DNA from: Piromyces finnis
Taxonomy: Eukaryota > Neocallimastigomycota > Neocallimastigomycetes > Neocallimastigales > Neocallimastigaceae
NCBI GenBank assembly: GCA_002104945.1
Contig: MCFH01000015.1
Coordinates: 166,501 to 230,500 of the forward strand
DNA length: 64,000 nucleotides
Direction of reading: 5' to 3'
Below the pieces are notes generated by a model. The model had not been told where the DNA came from and did no database searches. It worked only from the letters and a program-made list of their open reading frames with translations. Shown piece by piece: positions 24,161 to 38,767 of the stretch. The translations under genes and the position numbers were made by a program. The first letter of the stretch is position 1. The number at the start of each line of letters is the position of its first letter.

Positions 24161-26284
24161 TTAACAATCACTTGGAATATCATGATTATTTGTATATGTA
24201 ACATATCCAGTTGAAGAATTTACTGAAGGTGCCTTAGCATTAACACCTAACCCGCGTGCAGCAAATCCTCTCCATAATGCGCATCTCATTCTTTTAAAAT
24301 TGGAGAATTGGCGTTGTGCCAAGAAAATAGAATCTCTAGCTTCAATAAATGTTGGATTACATGGCATAAGTTTTAAAGCATCAACAACAATTTTAGCTAA
24401 ACGTACATTTCCAGGTAAATCTTTAGAATTAACTTCTAAACTAAGGTTTTTATCATCTCCATTAGTATTTAATAAAATATTTGAAGTAAAGCCATATTCA
24501 TCAATAACTTCCCAAATAACATCATACATAATTGATGCAAATACTTGACCACCAAAATGTGCTTCTACTTGAGAACCTTTTGCATGGGATAAAGTGTTGT
24601 ATGTTAATGGATTTACACTTTGATCCATAGTATATGGATACTTTCTAGAAGTACCATTTGAAAGCCATTTTGCCCATATAAGTTCCTTCTTACGATTTTC
24701 ACCTTTTTTTGTTGTTAAAAGGAGGGAAAAGAAATCGGATAAACCTTCATTAATTGAATCAGCTTCTCCATCTTTGAAGCAACTAGTTTGAGAAGGACCA
24801 CCAACTAATCTTCCACTTACACCATGAGTATATTCATGAATAATGATTTGGTTAGACAAAGCTGGATCTCTTTCATATTCTTTAATTCTATTATAAATTA
24901 AAAGCTTCATTCTTGGACTTTTACCATCAGCACCAGTAATCATATAGGCATTATTATTACCACTGGAATTTTGAACAAGTACAATAAGTTGATCATTATC
25001 TTCACCACCTTTATCCCAATTATTGGTTTGGAAATTACCATATTTTTCAGTAAAGCCATAAACATAAAAGAAATCATGTAATATATTAGTTATGTAAAAT
25101 GCATTAGTGACAGCAGCTTGATAATTATCTCTAGCTTTAGCAGCAGAACTATTAAATTTATAATCGAATATTAATTCCTTTTTAGTAGAAGTAGCGATAA
25201 ATTTTTTATTTTGAGTATAGGAGACACTCTCATCCCAATCAAGAACAGCCTTAACATTATTACCATTAGTATAATAGTATAAATATCTACCATCTCTATT
25301 CCAACCTCTTGGTGAAGCCTTTTTATTTTCTGGATCAACAATAAGTTGACTTCCTTCACCAATATCAACATTATACCATGGAACAGCACGGAAGGTTGCA
25401 CTTCTAGCCAAATCATAAATATCATATAATTCACCAGTAGTAGTAGAAATATCAGCAACAAAAAGATGATCTTCTAATTCAACTGTAAGTTCATAAACAT
25501 TATCAAAAGAATCAGCATTTAAAGGAATAACTTTTTCCTCAACATCGATAGTATCATCATAAGTATAACCAACACCCTTAATTGTAATTCTATCTGGGCG
25601 ATTATTTTCAACCATAACTAATTGATTGGCATCAACATTATATCCGAGGGTGGTTGAAAATTTCATAATAGCATCATTAACGCTCATTTTTGGTTGATTA
25701 CCATAAATAAATTTTGAGTTATAAATTTTATCTAAGGATAAAACAGGAATAAATTCAACATCAACATCCCCTTCAGCCTGAGAAGTATCTCTCATAACAG
25801 TTGGCATTAATGTACTACCATAAGAAATAACATTTCCTGTTTTTCTATGAATATTTACATTAGCTGCAACATTTGATAATTCCTTACCACCTATTACTTG
25901 ACGGAAGTGGACATTAACTAAACCACCATCAGTAATTATATCTTTAATAAGAAGTTCATCTCTAGTAATACCAATTTCATTTATTAAATGATTGATTGCA
26001 ATTTCTTTAAAATTATTTATTGGATTATCTTGTCGTTTTTTGAATGATTTTGAAGTATTATTCTTTACAAATAAATTTTTTATCTTTGTAAATATACTAT
26101 TTTCATTTCTCTTATATATTTGTCCAACTGGTATTTTTGGTGTTTCTGTAATATTATCATTATCTGGTTCGATTGACACTACTTCTTCATAAACTTGATG
26201 TACTCTTGGTGGAGTATATATTGAAGCATTAACATATAATTCAAAACATTGAATAACAAAAACAAAAAATAATAATGTCTTCAT
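24161..26284 (-). CDS. Secreted M36 metallopeptidase (fungalysin)
   Basis: A single-exon gene of 707 codons for a secreted zinc endopeptidase. Residues 1-20 form a signal peptide (MKTLLFFVFVIQCFELYVNA). Residues about 85-165 match an FTP-type inhibitory propeptide (IAINHLINEIGITRDELLIK, then IGGKELSNVAANVNIHRKTG). The catalytic part carries HEYTHG at 483-488, giving zinc ligands H483 and H487 and catalytic E484. The third ligand is E513 in INEGLSDFF. The C-terminal domain has typical M36 features (AKWLSNGTSRKYPYTMDQS; GGQVFASIMYDVIWEV). Fungalysins are made as inactive precursors and cleaved outside the cell. Length fits the family's preproenzyme (about 600-700). It sits next to two receptor genes on the same strand, in a cluster of surface or secreted products. 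Absence of introns contrasts with its neighbours. Confidence 0.95.
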   Translation of the reverse strand: MKTLLFFVFVIQCFELYVNASIYTPPRVHQVYEEVVSIEPDNDNITETPKIPVGQIYKRNENSIFTKIKNLFVKNNTSKSFKKRQDNPINNFKEIAINHLINEIGITRDELLIKDIITDGGLVNVHFRQVIGGKELSNVAANVNIHRKTGNVISYGSTLMPTVMRDTSQAEGDVDVEFIPVLSLDKIYNSKFIYGNQPKMSVNDAIMKFSTTLGYNVDANQLVMVENNRPDRITIKGVGYTYDDTIDVEEKVIPLNADSFDNVYELTVELEDHLFVADISTTTGELYDIYDLARSATFRAVPWYNVDIGEGSQLIVDPENKKASPRGWNRDGRYLYYYTNGNNVKAVLDWDESVSYTQNKKFIATSTKKELIFDYKFNSSAAKARDNYQAAVTNAFYITNILHDFFYVYGFTEKYGNFQTNNWDKGGEDNDQLIVLVQNSSGNNNAYMITGADGKSPRMKLLIYNRIKEYERDPALSNQIIIHEYTHGVSGRLVGGPSQTSCFKDGEADSINEGLSDFFSLLLTTKKGENRKKELIWAKWLSNGTSRKYPYTMDQSVNPLTYNTLSHAKGSQVEAHFGGQVFASIMYDVIWEVIDEYGFTSNILLNTNGDDKNLSLEVNSKDLPGNVRLAKIVVDALKLMPCNPTFIEARDSIFLAQRQFSNFKRMRCALWRGFAARGLGVNAKAPSVNSSTGYVTYTNNHDIPSDC

Positions 26285-28471
26285 TCTAAAGATTTTTTAT
26301 TAATAAAAAATTGGTATATATAACTACAGTATTTTTTATTATTTTAAATCTTTGTAAATAATTCTATGAATTTCTATGAATTAGATTTAAATTACTTTAA
26401 AAGTGACTTTTTCTTTTATATAGGTTATGCTTCACTTTAAAATAATATTATCTCACTATTTTTGTTTTAAAAAAAAAAAGGAAATATACAAGATTGTTGT
26501 TTATTTCTAATCAATATTTATACTTTTCAAGTTTATTGTTTCTTTATTATTTTACAACTTATTCAACAACACCACCTATAAAATGAAATAAAAAAAAATT
26601 ACAATTAAAAATACGAAAAAAATGCCGTTTTTATACAATAATTATGAACATAAAAAAAAAGTATATTAAATAATTTTTATTTCCTTTTTTTATCAAATTC
26701 TTTAATGTTTAATTTTTTTTATTAATTAAATTTTATGGTAATAATGAATTGAATTGAAATTTTATATTTATTAAAGTTTCCATTCTTTATTTGTTAATAT
26801 TTTAAATTTATTTTGTGTAATTGAATGAAGTTTAAGCTCCCAAAAATATAATAAAATTTTTTTACTTTTTTATTATTGAATGTTTATTTAATATAATGTA
26901 ATTACCAAATAAGGAAATTCATGAACGAATAAAATAAATTTTACGGATTAAACTTTTGAATAGAAAAAAAAACTAATATAAAAAATAGATTGAAAACTTT
27001 ATTAATTATTAAAATTATATTTACAATAATATATGATAATTAATTAACAATATAAATCAATTATATTGTAATAGTTAATAATAAAATAAATTTGTATGAA
27101 ATATATTATATAATAATATAATAATTATAGGTCAATAATATATATCTATTATATAGTATAAAATTAATTTATTTAATGTATAATAAATGTTAAAAAATTA
27201 AATATTAAATTTAATATATGTAAAAAAATTTACAATTACTCATACTTTTTTAAAAAGGATATTAAAAAAAAACTAAAAGACTATTAGATTAATAGGTTAT
27301 ATATGTATCCTTTACCAAGAAGATTTTATTTAAATCATAATAGATAAAATAATAATAAAACTATGATAATTAAAACCATGAACATCTAATATGTTGTTTA
27401 TACTATAATAATCATTTCTTCATAATAAATTCTATAAACTTATGATAGCTATAAAAATTATATCACGTGTAAATACTAATTTATTAGAATTTTATTATAC
27501 TGAAAAGGTTGTACAATAAAATACACAATTGTTTGTACAACATTTCTATTTTCTTTTTTCAGATAAATACACTAATTTTAAAAAAGGAAATAAAACTTGT
27601 TCATAAGCAGTAATAAATGTATTGCTATAGTTGAATGGTTATATGCATATGAATATGATCATTAAATAATCACAATTTCAATATGAAAAGTATTTTAATT
27701 TGAGATATTATATTATTGTATACATTATGTAATATTCATATATAAGAAAATGTATTTAAATAATTCTATTATGGTACATGTTAAAAAAAAAAAAAAAGGA
27801 GGAAATGTCATCATTAATGATTTTAGGTTACACCACTAAAAAGATGAAATTCTTTTAGATTTTGTGCAAAAAACCTCCTGAAATTAAATAATCTTTTAAT
27901 TATAAATGTAAATGTTTATAAAAATTAAAAAAAAAAATGATGAATGTAAAGGAAAATTAAAAAAAAAAAATTAGCAATGAAATTCATTTTATGTGAACAA
28001 GTTGATGTTATTTCTGCAAATGAAAAGAAAAAAAAAAAAACATACGCAAATTGTATATAAGTAATTCAAATGAAGAATGGGAAAGAAAGAAAAAAGCATC
28101 TTGATACAAATAATAATGAAAATGTTTAATATGTTTATCTTCATAGTAACAGGAGAATAGCATTAATTATGTCTTAAAAAATACCAACAAAAGTAATAGT
28201 AATAATAAGAATTTTTTTTTATAATTATTCTAATAATTCAATATGAACATCTTAAAAAAAAAAAACTTTAAAGCTTTTGTTGGTGATACAAAAAAAATAA
28301 TTTTTTATTAAAATTATTGGTTTAAATCTTTTTTTAGGAAAAATAAAAAGTTTAATATAAAATATATGAAAATATGAAACATATACAAAACCTATTAAAC
28401 TATATAAAAGTAACTATTTATTCATTAAATTTGAAAATGAATAAAAAAAACAAAAAATAAAAAGAAATAAT
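26285..28471. other. Gene-free AT-rich spacer between divergent genes
   Basis: About 2.2 kb between the starts of the fungalysin (minus) and LRR (plus) genes. It is dense in stops and A/T runs and I see no gene. It must carry the promoters of both neighbours, but I recognise no conserved element. Confidence 0.5.
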
Positions 28472-30780
<2,309 letters not shown>

Positions 30781-30834
30781 AAGAAATACTAACTTAGATG
30801 ATACTAAATAAATAATCAGAAGATGAAAAGGAAG

Positions 30835-30865
<31 letters not shown>

Positions 30866-32364
30866 CAAAAAAAAAAAAAAAAAAAAAAAAGTTATTTTAA
30901 AAAATAAATGAAAAAATAAAAAATAAAAAATAAATAAATAAAAACTAGGTTAACGAAAATGTTATAAATATCAATAATAATAATAACGAAAAAACAAAAA
31001 CAAAAAATGAAATAATAAAACTTTTTTTTTATTCCTTAATAAAAATATTCATTGAAAAATTAATAAATATTTTTATTATTAATAAATCTTTAAGAATAAA
31101 ATGTATATTAATAAAATGAAATGAAATAAAATAAAAAAATCATAAGAATTAAAATATAAAAGTCTCATTTTTTTTTATTATTGCATTAAATATAATTTTT
31201 ATTTTATAATTAAATAAAAGAATCTTGTTGTAAAATACTTTTATAATTATATTTGAAAAATATTTAATATTTGCTTGAATAATTATTAGAATAAGAATAA
31301 AATAAAATAAAAAAAAAAACTACTATATTTTTATATAGCAATAGAGGATTATTACTTTAATCTTCAAATAAAATTAAATAAAATTATATTGAATATTTCT
31401 TTTAATAAAAAAAATAAAATAAATATTAAATTTTACCAAAAAAGCTTCATTTTTGGTAATTTAGTAAGTGCTTTGGTTGCATCAAATATAATTATTTTTT
31501 ATTTTTATTAGTCAAATGTCAAAAATGTCAAATTTTATTAAAAAATAAAATTAAAATTGACCAATGGTTTTTTAGAAAAATAGTAAATAATAAAGGATTA
31601 TGTTTTACATTTAAAATAGGTTAGGTTGTGAAAATAAATCACACAACACATATATATTTTTTATAAAAAAAAAAAAAAGAGAAATAATTATTTAAAGATG
31701 TTCAAGATTGACTTGCTTTGTCATTCATTTATAAAATTATAATCTAGATTTATTGTTTGTATATTTCTATTATCTTTTAATTATTTATTATAATAATTAT
31801 AATGAAACAGGAATAAAATAATATTTATTTCTTATTAAAAAAAAAAGGTTTTTTATTTTTCTTGTAAAATTAATATGTATACTAATTATAGGATTACATA
31901 TAATTTACACGAATTTATGAATATAATTCTTAATAGCAGAAATTCATATTACAACAAGACAATTTTTACAATTAAAAAAATTTTATAACAAGTTTATCTT
32001 TTAATTTTCATTAGTTTTTAAATATATATATATTATTTATGAACTATTAACAATATAGTTTCAAATATAAACACTTGATATCATTTAAATTTTTAATAAT
32101 GAGTATAAGGTTTATTATATTTTTTATATATATGTTTATTGTTCATTTGATAGTTTATTAATGATGGCAATGATACTTTGTCTTTTTACTATATTTATTA
32201 TAAATATATAAAATATAAAATAAATAAAAAATACAATATACAATGAAAATAGCAAAATAAATAAATATTATTATTACATTGAATTAATTAATTCTTTATG
32301 TGTATTTAGGATTAATGAGTTTATAAAAATTGATAATTTTTTCTTTCTTTTTTAATTTTTCTTT
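30781..32364. other. Gene-free AT-rich spacer between convergent genes
   Basis: About 1.6 kb between the 3' ends of the LRR gene and the RlmN gene. It holds an AAT run (about 30836-30862), a long A tract and no supported coding region. Confidence 0.5.
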
Positions 32365-33081
32365 TTATTTTTTACTTAAATCTTCAATATCAACTATTTT
32401 TATTTTTTTATTTTTTCCTTGTTTTGATTGATCAACTACTAATTGACCACATGCACCTGCAATATCATTTCCTTTGCTTTGACGAATAGTAGAAGGTATA
32501 TCATATTCTTTTAAAATTTCTTTAAATTTAATAATATCTTCATGAAGAGGACTTTTATAATTAATACTTGGGCTTTCTATTGAATTCCATGGGATTAAAT
32601 TTACTGTACATTTTATATCTTTTAATAATTCTCCTAACTCTCTAGCTTCTTTTTCTGTGTCATTAATCTTATGTAATAATAAATATTCAATAAAAATAGC
32701 ATTTTTCGTTTTTTCTTGATATTGTTTTATGGTGTTCATTAATTTATCTAATTTATAACCTATACATATTAATAAAAAATAAATATTAGGTTGACAAAAA
32801 ACATTAATTTATACTATTTTTTTTTTTGTATCTTTAATAATTATTATTTGCAAAAATTATTAAAATAGTTATACATTACCTTTAGCAGTTGGTATAATTC
32901 TTTTTCTTAATTCTTGATTAGGTGCATGTAATGATAATGCTAAATTACATTTTGGGAAATCTTCAGCAAAAGTCATAATTCTTGGAATAACACCAACAGT
33001 TGATAATGTTATATGTGAATTTTGTAAAGCAAAAAATCTTGAATCGGTTAACTTTTTATTTTTGAACATTTTAATAATAAC

Positions 33082-33116
<35 letters not shown>

Positions 33117-34027
33117 TATATATAAGATTTTGAAATAACAAATGAATTTATATAATATTTAATTAATACAATTTGAAAAAGGTTTTTGAAAATAATATGT
33201 GAATTTATACAATTGTTTTTATGCTTACCATTTTCAATGCTGCCTTTACATTATTATAATTATTTAAAGGTTCACCCATTCCCATGAACACAATATTTGA
33301 AATATCTGCTATATCAAGTGCATGAACGAATTGTTCTATAATTTCACCTTCTGTTAAACTTCCCTTTAAACCCATAGTACCTGTAGCACAAAATGTGCAA
33401 GCCATTTGGCAACCAATCTTTAAAAAAAAAAAAAGAAAAATAAAAAACAAGTGTAATGATAAAAATATATATATAATATATAAATAAATTAAAATTAGAT
33501 TTAAATGAATCTTAATTAAATTTAAAACATATTAATAATTTTTAAAGAAATTTATATATTTTAAATTGTCAAAATATTGAAATCATTTTTGATACTAATC
33601 ATATAAAAAATAAAATTTCCAAATTATATAACTTTTATAAATAATTAATTACTTGACATGAAACACATAAAGTTGCTCTTCTTCTACCAGTTCCTTTTTC
33701 ATTATTTCTGGTATCATAATACATAATTACTTCTTCAATTTGACTTCCATCTTGTAATTCTACTAATAATTTAGTTGTTCCATCTTCTGCTTCTTGAGCT
33801 CCTAAAACTTTAGAAGTACAGAATTCGAAATTTTCATTTAATAATTTCATGGCAGCTTTTGGATAATCTTTCATATTTGCCCATGATTTTTGTTTGACAT
33901 TTCTTACTAAATATTTATATAATTTATCAATATGAATTGATTTTATTTCATTTTTGCTAAATAAATTTTCAACTTTAGTTCTATCCCAAATGGAATTTTG
34001 TTCTAATTTTCTTTTTCGAGATGACAT
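32365..34027 (-). CDS. rlmN: RlmN-type radical SAM RNA adenine-C2 methyltransferase
   Basis: Exons 34027-33653, 33417-33229, 33051-32880 and 32759-32365 join to 376 codons, the normal length for RlmN. The family methylates C2 of adenine in rRNA (A2503 in bacteria) and tRNA (A37) using SAM and a 4Fe-4S cluster. The radical SAM motif C128-x3-C132-x2-C135 (GCQMACTFCATG) begins exon 2. The two catalytic cysteines are present: C121 (LCVSC) and C349 (GACGQL), matching C118 and C355 of the E. coli enzyme. Other signatures are NIVFMGMGEPLNNY, ITLSTVGV, LALSLHAPN and VNLIPWN. The enzyme is bacterial and plastid-like; anaerobic fungi have hydrogenosomes without a genome, so the substrate is probably cytosolic or hydrogenosomal RNA. 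No clear targeting peptide is seen. It is divergent from the SAH hydrolase gene, which would remove its by-product. Confidence 0.93.
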
Positions 34028-34887
34028 TTTTTTTATGCTTGTATTTTTATTAATAATAATTATTGGTAATTTTCTTTTTTAATATTAAATGACCTATTTA
34101 TTACGTATAAAAACATTATGTATCAGTTTAAACAATTATATTATAAATCAATTACATTAATATATATTTGCCACATATTCATTATAAATTATATAACAAT
34201 ATTAATTATTTGTGGCACAAATGTTAACTAATTATTATAACATTTATTATTATAAAAATCGATATATATATATTTATTATATATTAAAAAATAACAATAT
34301 TCTTTTTTTTTTTTTTTTATACAATTTAATTTTTATTTAATATATTTATATTCAATTATTATTACTTTTTTTTTTATCTATGCTTTTCTTTTAAGGAAAT
34401 AACACTAGTTAAAGTAAGAAGTGGTAGGCATAAAACTCATTAAAACATCAAAATTCTTACTATTTCAAAAAGATCTATGTTTTTTTTTAATTTATTATTA
34501 AACTTAACATGAAACTTTTATGCTTTCATCATCAAATAGGTTTGGGTGAGTTTTATGATCATCATCATCATTATTTGAATAATAATAATTACACAATATA
34601 TTCCATATATTTTTATATATTAAATTAAAGTTTTTAATAAATAGGTTATGAATCTCTCATATAGAAAAATTATTTATGAATGTATGGATTATCATACCCT
34701 GATTGGATTATTATTTTATATTAAAATTATTGGATTATTTATATCATTTATTTATATTGAAATGTATATTATTAATATATTCGCAATAACTTTATTGAAA
34801 ATTCTATTTAAACCCAACTTTTACTGCTACCAAATTTTGTTTCTTTGCTATATTATTATATAATTTATTAATAAAATAGAATTCAAA
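34028..34887. promoter_or_regulatory. Shared divergent promoter region of rlmN and SAH hydrolase genes
   Basis: 860 bp separate the two start codons. The sequence is AT-rich with T runs (about 34303-34319) and CAT repeats (about 34560-34572). A 71-codon frame at 34648-34863 is compositionally biased and probably meaningless. I see no specific regulatory motif. Confidence 0.4.
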
Positions 34888-36733
34888 ATGGTTTACAAAG
34901 TCGGTTAGTATTTAAGTCGATGGAATGAAATAGTAGTAAACAAATTAAATGTTAGAATAGATGGAAGGAAATGCAATTGAATATGTTTTCAATAATTTAT
35001 GCAATTTATCAAAAAAAAATAAGAAAGAAGTGTATATCAGTAAAATACTTACTTTCATTTTTAAATTGAAAAAATATGATGGAAAATTGATCTAAATTAA
35101 ACAAAAAATATTTTATTAAATGGAAAGTAATTACTTTAAGTGGTTAATTAACAAAGTAAAAATCGTGCTTGAATGATTTCTGTAAAATGAATTAAAGTTA
35201 AATTTACTATACGTGCGATTCAAAACTATTGGAAATTGAATAAATTATAAAAAATATACAATATATATTTGAAAAAATTTTTTTTTTATAAATAGAGTTT
35301 AATTTTTTAATAATTAAAAATGTATATGAAATATAAATATTAAACGTATTCATTGTATTTTTTATAGAAATTATATAAATTTATAATTGTTATATTTAAA
35401 GATAGAATATTAATTGATTTAATTTTATAAAATTTAATATCTCAAAAAATAAATAGCTGATATTAATCTTGCCGATTTCGGTCGTAAGGAACTTGACATT
35501 GCTGAAAATGAAATGCCAGGTCTCATGACTCTTCGTAAGAAGTACGGTCCATCTCAACCACTTAAGGGTGCTCGTATTTGCGGTTGTCTTCACATGACCA
35601 TTCAAACTGCTATGCTTATTGAAACTCTTACTGCTCTCGGTGCTGAAGTTGCCTGGAGTTCATGTAACATTTTCTCTACCCAAGATCACGCTGCTGCTGC
35701 TATTGCTGCCACTGGTGTTCCAGTCTTTGCCTGGAAGGGTGAAACTGATGAAGAATACATCTGGTGTATTGAACAAACCTTATACGCTTTCAAGGACAAC
35801 AAGCCATTAAACATGATCCTTGATGATGGTGGTGATCTTACTGCTCTCGTTCACGAAAAGCACCCAGAACTTCTTGCTGGTATCAACGGTATTTCTGAAG
35901 AAACTACCACTGGTGTCCACAAGTTATACAGAATGTTCAAGGATGGTAAGCTTAAGGTTCCAGCCATTAATGTTAACGATTCTGTTACCAAGAGTAAGTT
36001 CGATAACTTATACGGTTGTCGTGAATCTTTAATCGATGGTATTAAGCGTGCCACCGATGTTATGATTGCTGGTAAGATCTGTGTCGTTGCCGGTTACGGT
36101 GATGTCGGTAAGGGTTGTGCTGCTGCCCTCAGAGGTATGGGTGCTCGTGTCCTTATCACTGAAATTGATCCAATCAACGCTCTTCAAGCTGCTATGGAAG
36201 GTTACGAAGTTACCACCATGGAAGAAGCTGCCTCCCAAGGTAACATTTTCGTTACTACCACTGGTGACTGTCAAATTGTTACTGGTGAACACTTCCCAAA
36301 GATGAAGGATGATGCTATTGTTTGTAACATTGGTCACTTTGACTGTGAAATTGATGTTGCTTGGTTAAAGGCTAACGCTGTTAGCGTTATCAACGTTAAG
36401 CCACAAGTTGACCGTTACACTTTATCTAATGGTCACAGAATCATTCTTCTTGCTGAAGGTCGTCTTGTCAACCTTGGTTGTGCCACTGGTCACCCATCTT
36501 TCGTTATGTCTAACTCCTTCACTAACCAAGTTCTTGCTCAAATTGCTCTCTGGACTGATATTAAGAGTTACCCACTCGGTGTCCACATGCTTCCAAAGAA
36601 GTTAGATGAAGAAGTTGCTTCTGCTCACTTAGACAAGTTAGGTGTTAAGCTTACTAAGCTTACTCAACAACAAAGTGAATACCTTGGTATTCCAATTGAA
36701 GGTCCATTCAAGTCTGACCACTACCGTTACTAG
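34888..36733 (+). CDS. S-adenosylhomocysteinase
   Basis: NAD-dependent cytosolic enzyme that hydrolyses S-adenosylhomocysteine to adenosine and homocysteine, relieving product inhibition of methyltransferases. Exon 1 is only 16 nt (34888-34903, MVYKV plus one base). After an intron of 553 bp, exon 2 (35457-36733) gives a total of 430 residues, normal for fungal and animal enzymes. The junction restores the family N-terminus ([20 protein letters not shown]); starting at the first ATG of exon 2 would lose it. Hallmarks are [43 protein letters not shown], the Rossmann loop GYGDVGKG (218-225), [14 protein letters not shown] and the C-terminal DHYRY. Codons are strongly biased to C/T-ending optimal forms and GC content is the highest in the window, a sign of high expression. 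It runs divergently from rlmN. Confidence 0.97.
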
Positions 36734-37864
36734 ATTGTTTAACATTTAAATATTCTATTTTTACCATCTTTTTTCTTCAATTTTCTAATAATAAATGAAA
36801 GAAGAAAATGGTTATTTTTTCATTAAAAAAGAATAATCCTTTTTAACGAAAATGAAAATGAAATTTTAAATAATAAATCATATAATAATTATCGTTTAAG
36901 AGAAAAAATAAGAAGATAAGAAAACAATGAAATTAAAAAACTAGAGAAAAATTTATAACGAAAAACGAAAAGGAAACACAAATAAAAAAGTGATTACGAA
37001 TGTAAAAATGAAAAACAACGCATCACTTTTTTTTTTTTTTAAGTCATAACTACTAATAAACTAAATCGCAAATTATAAAAAATTAATATATAAAAAAAAG
37101 GAGGGTTGTTTGTTTTTATTTTGTGTGTTTGTGTGTGTGTGTGTGCCAGTGTGTTGTGTATGTCAGAGTAGTAATTAGGTAAATTAGATTTTCAATATTT
37201 TTATCCTTTTTTTTAAAAGAGGAGTGTTGTCGTTGTTGTTGTTTGGTATTTTATGTAACGCTAATATTTTAAAAGATGGTATAGTATAAATTTTTGTTAG
37301 AGTAGAAAAAAAAGTTTTAGCAAAACTCTACCCATGAGTGGATATTTGTTTTAGAGTGTATCTATGTTGTGATAAAGTTTTTTTTTTTTTTTTTAAAAAG
37401 TATTGATGAATGAATGACAGTAAAGTTTAGTTTAGGGAATAAAGGAAAAAAAAAAAAAAAGGAAAAAGGAAAAAGGAAAAAGCACAGATCTATTTTAAAA
37501 ACAAAATAATAAAACCAATTTTTTTTATTTTATTAATACATATATACACACACATATATATGTATTAGGGTTGTTGTTCTTGGCATGTATCATCATCATC
37601 ATCATCATCATTCTAATCAATGATAAATAATAAATTTTGTTAAAAAAAAACAACATCGTTTGAATGAAAGGCCAATTTACAATAAATTATAATGTAGATG
37701 AATAGAGTTGTTTTTTTTTTTTTTTTTCCCTATCATTTTCATTTTCTATAGGTTATCATTACTTTCTTTTTTGATTGTTTATTAATATAGATGATAAAAA
37801 GGAAAAAAAAAAAAAGTTAATATCGTTTATTTTGAAAATTAAACTAGGTATTTAGATATTTCTT
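36734..37864. other. Spacer 3' of SAH hydrolase gene with microsatellites
   Basis: No reading frame of note. It contains a TG/GTGT run (about 37120-37145), a CAT run (about 37589-37612) and several long A or T tracts. The second LINE inserted at its right end. Confidence 0.5.
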
Positions 37865-37876
37865 AATCCATTCTCT
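37865..37876. repeat. Target-site duplication, 5' side of LINE copy 2
   Basis: The sequence aatccattctct precedes the element and recurs at 43573-43584 just after the poly-A tail. The first two A are ambiguous with the tail. Confidence 0.85.
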
Positions 37877-38122
37877 CCCTCTTGGGAACGTGCCTTCATT
37901 TATTTAATAAATGTAGTTTCTCAAGGGGGTCTACTCATGCTCATGGTACTGAGAGAGTAGAAAGAATTAAATCCAAGTATTGCGCAATGGATGCTTGGTG
38001 CCCTCTTAGGAATGTGCCTTCATTTATTTAATAAATGTAGTTTCTCAAGGGGGTCTACTCATGCTCATGGTACTGAGAGAGTAGAAAGAATTAAATCCAA
38101 GCATTGCGCAATGGATGCTTGG
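37877..38122 (+). repeat. Tandem 124-bp leader monomers of LINE copy 2
   Basis: Two head-to-tail units, 37877-38000 and 38001-38122, start with CCCTCTTRGGAAYGTGCC and end with GGATGCTTGG. They differ at only a few positions. Copy 1 has one unit. The arrangement recalls the promoter monomers of some mammalian L1 families; promoter activity here is inferred. Confidence 0.9.
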
Positions 38123-38155
38123 TTAGTCTTCAAGGGAAAATTATTAGGACTAAGC

Positions 38156-38365
38156 TCATGGTACTGAGCGATTAAAAAACATTTTATTCATCGAATTTAA
38201 GTATTTGATGAATAAGTTGAATGTTTGATATTCAGGTAAGTTTGTATAGTATTTAATTAGAAGAGTAATACATTTTGTTGCTGTATTTTTTCTTTTATTC
38301 ATGTATTCTTGTAGTACTACTCTTCTCTTGTAAGAATCCAATGTAGTCAACTTTAGCATTTGCAT
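38156..38365 (-). other. Antisense 69-codon ORF in LINE copy 2 leader
   Basis: Counterpart of the frame at 9785-9994 in copy 1, read opposite to the element. Same length, with one H/Q change. Coding status unknown. Confidence 0.25.
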
Positions 38366-38767
38366 TGTACTTTTATATTCATGTAGCTATTGTTGTATTG
38401 TTTCTTGTAAGAGACTGATTCACTCTACATCATGTAAAAATACTATTCACAAGCTTTCTGGTGTCGACATTCTTGATTCAAATTTTTTACCAATTTAAAT
38501 ATTTAATGAAAAGTAAAGTCAAACAAGTTTAGTGTCAAAAAGCGAATCGAATTTACTAACAACAAACCAAAACTAGAATTTTTAAAGAAAATTTACAACT
38601 AGAATTCAAAAAAAAGAAACTTTAAACAAAGCATCGTAACAATTTTTGTACTATCCAGTACTTTTAAGAAGAGAGAGAGAGACAGATTTTTTTCCATATA
38701 CGTTATATTTGTAATTTTTTTTAGTATTTATTTTATATTCAATATTTTTTAATTAGAATTTATTATC

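Noticed and set aside
34648-34863. 71-codon plus-strand frame between rlmN and SAH hydrolase
   Set aside because: Ile/Tyr/Phe-rich composition expected from AT-rich DNA; no homology-like motif; lies in the shared promoter region.
36029-36337. Antisense frames across the SAH hydrolase gene
   Set aside because: Shadows of a strongly codon-biased gene.
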